64,000 nt of DNA from Tetradesmus obliquus (Eukaryota > Chlorophyta > Chlorophyceae > Sphaeropleales > Scenedesmaceae), in assembly GCA_030272155.1 (NCBI GenBank), contig CP126192.1, positions 5,118,501 through 5,182,500 on the forward strand, in the 5' to 3' direction. Of the stretch, positions 58,754 to 64,000 are shown one piece after another (within the stretch, counting starts at the first letter, position 1; each line of letters begins with the position of its first letter). Both the position numbers and the translations under genes were made by a program. Under the pieces are notes generated by a model. That model saw only the letters and a list, made by a program, of their open reading frames with translations. It searched no databases and was not told the origin of the DNA.

Positions 58754-60158
58754 AGATGGCAGTGCTGCAACCCAGCAACAGCAGCAGCAGGCAGGCCCTG
58801 CCTCAAGCGCAGCTGGAGATAGCAGTGAGCTGAGCAAAGGCACAGCCGGTGTGTTTGCAGATGCTAGTGTGCCGGCCGCAGATGGAAGCAGCAGCAGCAA
58901 CGGCTTGGGTAGGCCGCAGCAGCGGCTGTTGCTTCCTGAGGTAGTTCTGCGCAGGCGGCGAGGCTACCCTCAGCTGTCAGAGGCATCAGAGACCAGCAGC
59001 AGCAGCAGCGCTGGCTGTGCACGCCCTGCGCAGCGTATGCGGCTGTCTGATGCGCTTGCGAACAGCACTGGCGTTGCCGTGCTGCGCGTCAGTGCACACG
59101 GCCATGAAGGCTTCATCATTGAGGGTGCATTGGACCTGCTGAAGTCGCCTGGCAAGCCAGATGTAGTGTACATCGAGTTCTGCCCGGCAGCAATGCGTGC
59201 GGCAGGGTACACGCAGCCGCAGCAGCTGCTGCAGCAGCTCTATGAGCTCGGGTACACTGATGTGGCGCATGCTGGGCGAGTGTGCGACAAGCGCTGGGGC
59301 AATGTGACACGCGGCATGCGGCTGCAGGTGAGAGCTATGGGTGTGCTCATCAGCTGGTCTGGTTTTGCTGATCGGCAGATGGGTTGGGCCGATGGTGCGG
59401 TATATTTGGGCCATGGCTGCGGTACTGGCAGCACCTGGTAGTGGTACGGGTGCAAGCACGTCTGTTGCAGCAGCTGTGAGCATCATGCTGCCTATTGCCA
59501 AACCTTGCAGGCATCTGGCATTGCTGTGTGTGGCAGCCAGTCAGACCTCCATTCGCGTTCACCGGCTGCGCTTTGTGTACGACATGCTCAGTTTGGCGCT
59601 GCCGGGTGCATTCTCTCCCTGCAGGTCACGCTGTCGCCGTCAGCGCATGTGATGCAGCAGCCCACCTGGTGCAAGCTGCGCCCGGAGCACTTCCAGCTGC
59701 TGCTGGACCATGCTGATGCAGCAGTGCCGGAGAATGTGCTGTTTGTGCTGGGGCACCCAAACCACCAACAAGGCGAGGCTGCAGAGGGCCCTAGGGCCAG
59801 CAACAGCAGCGGCTCTGGCCAGGAAAGCAGTGGTTCAAATGCAGGCAATGGTAGCAAGCACAGCAGCAGGGAACAGGTAGGCAGCTCGCACGGCGTCCCG
59901 GCTGCTGCAGCAGCGGCACCCGTCACTGACAAAGCAGCAGTGCAAGGTGTGACTCTGGGCAGCAGCAGCAGCAGAGCTGGCCAGCAGGGTAGCAGCGTTG
60001 CTGCGGCTACAGGCGCTGCTGGCAGTAGGCAAGCAGCAGGGAGCGCCGCAAGGCAGGTAGCAGCGGGCAAGGCTGCAGCTGCATACCAAAGTGTACGGTC
60101 AAAACACAATCTGGGCAGGCGGGTGGGCATGCGTGGCGCTGGCAGGGATGGGCGGTGA
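55629..60158 (+). CDS. GT32 (OCH1-like) glycosyltransferase fused to an FkbM-type methyltransferase
   Basis: Five exons: 55629-56356, 56878-57232, 57529-57743, 58061-59327 and 59625-60158; phases 2, 0, 2 and 0 fit, 1032 residues. One membrane anchor (MIALLVLLQAVSCGMFFC, about residues 100-118) suggests a type II Golgi protein. The DXD glycosyltransferase domain follows: KLIPRVIHQTYRSTRLP (about 170), VERADFFRYMVVLRLGG, and the metal-binding GGVYADIDVEC (about 252-262). A Ser/Ala-rich linker leads to an SAM-binding FkbM-like methyltransferase: VLVDIGAGHGFFSLAAA (about 579), VIAFETAPGSLAAFKASIAY, VLRVSAHGHEGFIIEGALDL and VVYIEFCP. This suggests addition of a sugar and methylation of the same glycan in one polypeptide; that is inference. 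The C-terminal 140 residues are Ser/Gly/Ala-rich. Upstream ATGs within the first 90 residues leave the true start open. Confidence 0.88.
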
Positions 60159-60546
60159 AAGGGGGTGCTGCGCAGCTGCCCTGAGTTAGTGAGGCGTAGC
60201 TGGCAGCTGCAGCAACTGCGGCTGGCTGCTTGCACTGGCGCCACCTGGTTGGCACTGTTCAATCAGCGTGGTGTGGGCTGCCAAAGCGCCAGCTGCTCGG
60301 CTTGTTGTTTGAGTAGTAGGAGGCTGGCTGTCAAAGCAGAGTAGGTAGCGTAGTCAGGCGGAGTGCAGCAGAGTGTCACAGGCGCTGTGATTTTGAGCTC
60401 AGAAGTGACGTGCCCTGCACCAATGCTCATTGCATTGCAGAGCAGAGCATGTCACCTTTGCTGAAAAGCAAGCAGACAGCATCCAGCCGCAGCCACTCCC
60501 TTTATGGTGGCAATTTCTGCTGTGTATGTTGTGTGGGACGTTGGGA

Positions 60547-60690
<144 letters not shown>

Positions 60691-61520
60691 TGACCGAGTC
60701 ATATTCCTGCTGCTGGTGCTGATGCAGCCAGCGTGTATTGCTGTTGGCATCTGCGGTTTGCTGCATCTGCAGCTCAGCGTCAACTGCAACCACAGCGGTG
60801 GCGAGCGTGACGGATGACCACCGTGCAGCGAATGACGCGCCAGTGGTGTCAGCAACATGTTTTTGCTCAGGTTTTGGCGGTGCTGAAGCTATGCAGCCCA
60901 TGTTGCACACGTCCATCAGTGGTGATGAAGCATGTGAAGACATGCTTATGCATCATGTTGCTTGCTGCAGCAGCTGGTCTACAGGGGCAGCTTGTGACAT
61001 CAAGCTTATCACTATGTCAACACCAAGTGTGGATGTGCCAGAAGGTTGCAGCAAGCAGTCACTGCAGAGTCCAGTCTTGTCCAGCAGCACGTGAAGCACT
61101 TGCCATGTTTTGCATCTTTTTTGTAGCCGGTTTTACCAGTTTCCGTGCTCACGACAGTCAGAATCAGCTGGTCAACAAGTTGGCTCCTATGTGCGCCAGC
61201 AACTTTGCGTGGTGCAATGCTGTGCAGAGCATTCTGCAGTTGGGAGGCAGCAAGCACCTGCAACATTTGCTGCCTTGAGGACAAGAAGAATTCAAGCATG
61301 AAAAGGCATTGCACTCTAGGGCACTGCATGGTACTGCCGGCAAATACGCTAGCGTGCTGCAGTGCATGGTGCTGCTCGAGTACTTGCTGTGCATGCCATG
61401 TGTGGTTCACGCACCAGGCGCGTAGGGATACAGGCAGTGCGGTGATCTCGTTCATATGCAAGGCCATCTTGCGTATATGCGACCTGTGCATGGTTGCTGC
61501 TGGTGCTTCAAGTACGCTGT

Positions 61521-61525
61521 TGTAA
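61521..61525 (+). terminator. Putative poly(A) signal of the GT32-FkbM gene
   Basis: TGTAA closes a T/G-rich tract of about 1.4 kb that follows the stop codon at 60158. Confidence 0.45.
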
Positions 61526-61814
61526 CAAGGTCATATGTGTTTGACTTGCTAGGGTTTGTTGTGGCAGTGAACAGTCACGGGTACTTGGCAGGGACGATCA
61601 GTAATCCATTAAAACCAATTAATTGAAACGTATTGCATCGGTGCGGTTCATGAGCGGATCGCCCTAGCAACCAGAGCTCCGCTTGTTGCAACTGTGCCAG
61701 CAACACACGAAGGCTTGTGACGAACATGCTGCCGAAATCTTTGCATCGTTCAAAACGCCTGTTCTGCTGAATTAAGCTACTAGCGGGATCGCAGCTCCAC
61801 GCCCAACACGGTGC

Positions 61815-62773
61815 ATGCCACCTTCACAGCAGCAGCAGAAGGAGAAGGCATGCATCGCTGCTTACTTGCAGCAGACTGGCCTGGTGAGCCCCAGACGCAT
61901 CTAACATAATCATTATTGTGTCTCTGTTGTCATGTTCTGCAACGGTTGTCCACTGGCTAAGAGACATGCTGCTGCTCAGGCTACTGCAATCAGGGACAGC
62001 CTGAAGTCCCTGTTTGCGGAGCCGAGGCTTCCAGACAACCCATACTACTACCTCGCCAGTGCCCTCGGCGCATACGTTGACCAGAACGACCTGTGGCAGG
62101 AGAGCGACCTCAGCCTACTCACTGCGCTAGACAATGAGGGCGGGCTTGAAGTAGCAGACCAGAGCAGCAGGCTGTGCAAGCTGGCAGCATGTGGCAATGT
62201 GTGGGGCCTGCCGCACATGCTGCGCTGTGTGAGCAAGGAAGGTCAGTGCAGTTGGGGGCTAGCAGCTGTCAGCAGTGGTTGGAGGGCATGGCGCACAGGA
62301 TATCGCTGCAGATGCTGTGCCTGTGAAGCAAGGCAGCAGTGAATTCGTTGAAAGGTGGCAGCAGCAGTAACAGCAGCTGGCCTGCGCCGCTCTTTCACCA
62401 GCAGCAGCGCTGCAATCTCTGTCATACTGTGGCCAATATGCACCTGCAAACGCCTTCAAAGCTTTGTGTGCATGCAGGTGTGCGGGTGGTGCAGGATGTG
62501 CTGTCCAACTCCCTGCCAGACTCCTTCTTCCCTGGGCCCATGCCCTTCAGCAACAAGGACGGTTACACCATGCAGGTGCTGGCGAGTGTGCAGGTGCGCT
62601 GCAGCCAGGGCTCAGTAGTAATCAAGGATGCAGCTGAATGCCATGCGGCTGTCAGAGCCAGGACCCTTTGCAGCTGTCTCTGTGAGGCGCTCTCAACTCA
62701 CCGGTCAAGACAACGGCAGCTCGTGGCAGATGCAGTGAGTATCAAAGAGTCAATGCTCACTTGCCGCACCATG

Positions 62774-62809
<36 letters not shown>

Positions 62810-64000
62810 GCCTGTTATGCCAGGGCACCACTGCTGTCTGGCGGCCGCAGTGGATGGAGTTCCCTGAGCTTGCAGTGCGTGCAGATGTGGTGGTGCGGGG
62901 GCCCCGCCTTGACGAGGCGCTGGGGCAGCTTGCAGGGCTGCTGGCTGCTGACCTGGCGGACCTGGATGCAGTGCCGGTGTTCTTTGTACAGGGGCTGCAG
63001 CTGGTGGCGCCACTGGGTGAGCTGCAGCTGCTGCTGCTGCTGTGTATGATGTTAATGTTGCTTGCAGGCCTGACACCAGGTGCGGAGTAGCAATACTGGG
63101 AAGAAAAGGAAAAGCGCAAGGCGCAGCTATGAGACTGCACCTGTGAGGCAAGCAACAACACAGGCACTGAATGATCAGACACACGCAGGCAGATCTGTGA
63201 TCAGCGCATGGCCCCCAAACAAACGGCATCAGGCAGCATGCACACACTGATAACTGCGCTTGGCTGCTGAAGCCTGAACTTTCTGCTGTGCAGCGGGCGA
63301 GCTTGCTGCAGCCCAAGCAGCACTAGCAAAAGGCGCAGGTCTGGGCCAGATACCCGCCACGCAAGCGGCAGGCAGCACAGCAGCAGCAGCAGCAGCAGCA
63401 GCAGGCATGCCACCTGCAGGGTCTGCTGGCGGACTGGGTGCTGCTGCTGCTGGCGGAGCAGACGGTGGTCTTTGGACGCTAGCAGACATGACAGCGAGGC
63501 CTGATGAGTTCCGCAAGGCGCTGAGCAGGGCAGTGCTGGCTCATAAGTGTGTGGAGCTGAGGGCAGTGCTGATGTTGGAGGCGCCTGCTGATGCAGCACA
63601 CCTGACGGTGAGGAAGCAGCTGCAGCAACTGCAGCACTTGCTAGCCACGGCGCTTGCATGCCAGTTGTGTGCTGTCAGGCCTGTGGAGCCGGTGCCTGCT
63701 TGATGTTTGATGAGGAACAAACGCCCGCGTCAGCATGCTACAGCTATTAGTTGGCCCAGACAGCATTGCAATGATATCTACTGTGCTCTGTCCAGGCTTT
63801 AGACAGCCCAAGGAACAAAGCTGCACTGCCATTGCTGCTGCGCTTGCTGCTGCTCACCAGGAGCGCAAGCTGCGGTTTGAGGTGGCAGTGAAGCGCTACG
63901 TCTTCCATTTCTGGCCAACAGTGGAATCCTCAACAGAGCAGCCCACTGCTGCAGCAGGCAAGCCAGGCAAAGCAAAGGCCAAGGCCAAGACTGCCTCTTC
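61815..64000 (+). CDS. Unrecognised protein with a possible DPY-30/RII-like N-terminus, cut by the window edge
   Basis: Six exons seen: 61815-61883, 61980-62241, 62478-62575, 62824-63016, 63339-63607 and 63807 onward; all joins keep frame and the gene continues past the edge. The start at 61815 (MPPSQQQQKEKACIAAYLQQ) was chosen because it alone joins exon 2 in phase. Residues about 9-50 (ACIAAYLQQTGLATAIRDSL; FAEPRLPDNPYYYLASALGA) resemble the helical dimerisation module at the N-terminus of ciliary proteins such as ENO4 and DPY-30/RII-fold proteins. The rest (RVVQDVLSNSLPDSFFPGPM; PQWMEFPELAVRADVVVRGP; LRFEVAVKRYVFHFWPTVES) matches nothing I recognise. A Lys/Ala tail (KPGKAKAKAKT) is at the edge. 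A ciliary role is only a guess. The last acceptor (63806) could instead be 63795 if exon 5 ends elsewhere. Confidence 0.65.

Overview
The window is nuclear DNA of a green alga, most likely a chlorophycean of the Scenedesmus/Tetradesmus/Monoraphidium kind; this placement is inference. Genes are rich in introns with GT-AG borders, and the acceptor is very often CTGCAG. Proteins carry long Ala, Gln and Ser runs. The algal poly(A) signal TGTAA lies downstream of most genes. Content includes a PSB33-like thylakoid protein, a CCT-domain regulator and F-box/LRR proteins. I saw no bacterial operons, CRISPR arrays, tRNA or rRNA genes, and no recognisable transposon or retroelement.

Layout, left to right: an F-box-like LRR gene (-, 114-3893, one apparent frameshift); a very large CCT-domain protein (+, 4888-10706) with about 3 kb of T/G-rich 3' sequence; a secreted LPMO-like protein (-, 14732-17033); gamma-tubulin complex component GCP3 (-, 18200-24473, 15 exons); an unrecognised Ser-rich protein (+, 3' part 25380-26186); a DUF599 membrane protein (+, 28437-32032); an F-box/LRR protein (-, 34048-36921); a DUF212/PAP2-related membrane protein (+, 37327-38734); an unrecognised 451-residue protein (+, 40060-41415); a small secreted protein (+, 42445-42750); a HAD hydrolase (-, 46078-47316); a PSB33-like Rieske-fold protein (+, 48117-50102); mitochondrial branched-chain ketoacid dehydrogenase E1 alpha (-, 51509-54940); a GT32 glycosyltransferase fused to an FkbM methyltransferase (+, 55629-60158); and the 5' part of a gene with a possible DPY-30/RII-like N-terminus (+, 61815 to the right edge).

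Exon joins were worked out by hand from splice borders, phase continuity and protein similarity recalled from memory. For GCP3, E1 alpha, LPMO, DUF599, DUF212, HAD, PSB33-like, CCT and the fusion gene, every join keeps frame and the total is a whole number of codons. The genes form no metabolic cluster; they serve unrelated functions such as microtubule nucleation, Leu/Ile/Val breakdown, thylakoid function, glycosylation and protein turnover. What they share is architecture: divergent pairs with gaps of about 0.4-1 kb, convergent pairs whose predicted poly(A) signals lie about 80-170 bases apart, long strand-skewed 3' UTRs, and CTG-repeat tracts pressed against 3' splice sites.
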